Positions 42,970-43,635 of a stretch of 43,635 nucleotides of DNA are shown here, piece after piece. A model generated the notes under the pieces. It was not told where the DNA came from, did not search any database, and worked only from the letters and a program-made list of their open reading frames with translations. The stretch is taken from positions 1 to 43,635 of the forward strand of contig NZ_AGVX02000114.1 of assembly GCF_000239155.1 (NCBI RefSeq), read 5' to 3'. Within the stretch, counting starts at the first letter, position 1. The number at the start of each line of letters is the position of its first letter. The DNA is from Actinoalloteichus spitiensis RMV-1378 (lineage in GTDB: Bacteria; Actinomycetota; Actinomycetes; Mycobacteriales; Pseudonocardiaceae). The translations under genes were made by a program, and so were the position numbers.

Positions 42970-43635
42970 GCACGACCCGTCCGCCGACCACCGCAACCGG
43001 CCCCGCACCCGACGACACGGACGCACGGCGCGCGGAGTCGCGCGCGCTGGCCCAGCAGGGCGCCCGCGAGCTGGCCGGGGCGGACGCCGCCGCCGTTCTG
43101 GCCTGGACGGCGCGCACCTTCGGCGACGACTGGATCGTCGCCTCCAACATGCAGGACGCGGTGCTGGTCCACCTCGCGTCCCGGGCACGGCCGGGTGTCC
43201 CGGTCCTCTTCCTCGACACCGGCTACCACTTCGCGGAGACCATCGGCACCCGCGACGCGGTGGCCGCCACCTACCCCGTTCGGGTCGTCAACGCGGTGCC
43301 CGAACGCACCGTGTCCGAGCAGGACGCGGTCGACGGACCGGACCTGTTCGCCCGTGATCCCGACCGGTGTTGCGCGCTGCGGAAGGTCGCGCCGCTGCGC
43401 CGCGCCCTCGCCGGCTACCGCGCCTGGGTGACCGGGGTGCGCAGGGTGGAGGCGCCGACGAGGGCGGACACGCCGTTGGTGACCTTCGACGAGCGGCACG
43501 GCCTGGTGAAGGTGAACCCCCTCGCGTTCTGGAGCGACGAGGACATGGCCGACTACGCCGCCGAACACCAGGTCCTGGTGAACCCCCTCGTCGCGGCCGG
43601 CTACCCCTCCATCGGCTGCCAGCCCTGCACGAGCC
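42966..43635 (+). CDS. cysH: adenylylsulfate/phosphoadenylylsulfate reductase (3' end outside window)
   Basis: 223 codons visible, with the C-terminus cut by the right edge. Reduces activated sulfate to sulfite. It starts with GTG and is coupled to the zinc-ribbon gene. The PP-loop-like region reads WIVASNMQDAVLVHLA; substrate motifs are LFLDTGYHFAET and VTGVRRVEAPTRA. Cysteines 135-136 (RCCALRK) and 218/221 (IGCQPC) form the CC...CxxC set of a 4Fe-4S cluster, which indicates an APS rather than PAPS reductase. It supplies sulfite to SirA. Confidence 0.95.
   Translation, partial: MSTTRPPTTATGPAPDDTDARRAESRALAQQGARELAGADAAAVLAWTARTFGDDWIVASNMQDAVLVHLASRARPGVPVLFLDTGYHFAETIGTRDAVAATYPVRVVNAVPERTVSEQDAVDGPDLFARDPDRCCALRKVAPLRRALAGYRAWVTGVRRVEAPTRADTPLVTFDERHGLVKVNPLAFWSDEDMADYAAEHQVLVNPLVAAGYPSIGCQPCTS

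Overview
The window is very GC-rich DNA (roughly 70% or more by eye) from an actinobacterium. Ribosome binding sites are GGAGG-like, GTG starts are frequent, and many neighbouring genes share ATGA or GTGA stop/start overlaps. The backbone dnaG, dgt, glyS, smtB-zur, uppS, recO, era, corC-like, ybeY, phoH, rsmE, dnaJ, hrcA, hemW, sirA, cysH follows the gene order I remember from Mycobacterium tuberculosis (about Rv2343c to Rv2392). The source is therefore probably a member of the Mycobacteriales/Pseudonocardiales group. Genus and species cannot be fixed from the sequence alone. No rRNA, tRNA, insertion sequence or CRISPR array was seen.

Region 1 (1-6138, minus strand) is the start of a secondary-lipid or polyketide cluster. 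It reads in the order thioester reductase, PfaD-type enoyl reductase, then a large KS-AT synthase that runs off the left edge. This set resembles the PUFA synthase and heterocyst-glycolipid (hglE-type) families rather than an ordinary modular PKS. Region 2 (6139-8560) is gene-poor. It holds a trans-aconitate-methyltransferase-like gene with a clear promoter and a palindromic operator candidate, a long stretch without a credible gene, and a small YtxH-like protein.

Region 3 (8561-19711) carries dnaG and its overlapping partner, a serpin, dgt, a YdcF-type membrane protein, an FMN reductase, a peptidase E-like protein, glycyl-tRNA synthetase, a class F sortase and an ABM-domain protein. Several strong hairpin terminators separate the units. 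Region 4 (19810-24283) is a metal-homeostasis block: an ArsR/SmtB repressor with a Fur/Zur regulator, facing a permease/TIGR03943 pair. A hexanucleotide tandem repeat lies just upstream of the repressor promoter. uppS, recO and a VOC protein follow.

Region 5 (27116-29744) is a compact arsenic-resistance island. arsR-acr3-arsC runs on the minus strand and diverges from a CadI/ArsI-type VOC enzyme on the plus strand. Two promoters overlap almost completely between them, and arsR is probably translated from a leaderless mRNA. Region 6 (29915-40682) holds a YdjM-like membrane protein and then the conserved minus-strand block hemW, hrcA, dnaJ, rsmE, HIT protein, phoH, ybeY, CBS/CorC protein, deaminase-like protein, era (chaperone control, rRNA methylation and maturation, ribosome assembly).

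Region 7 (40919-43635, plus strand) is a sulfur-assimilation operon: a 28-residue leader peptide, sulfite reductase sirA, a 51-residue zinc-ribbon protein and a 4Fe-4S type cysH cut by the right edge. The observations most worth following are the partial PfaD/KS-AT/thioester-reductase cluster, the sulfur leader peptide with a possible SD-masking helix, and the overlapping divergent arsenic promoters.
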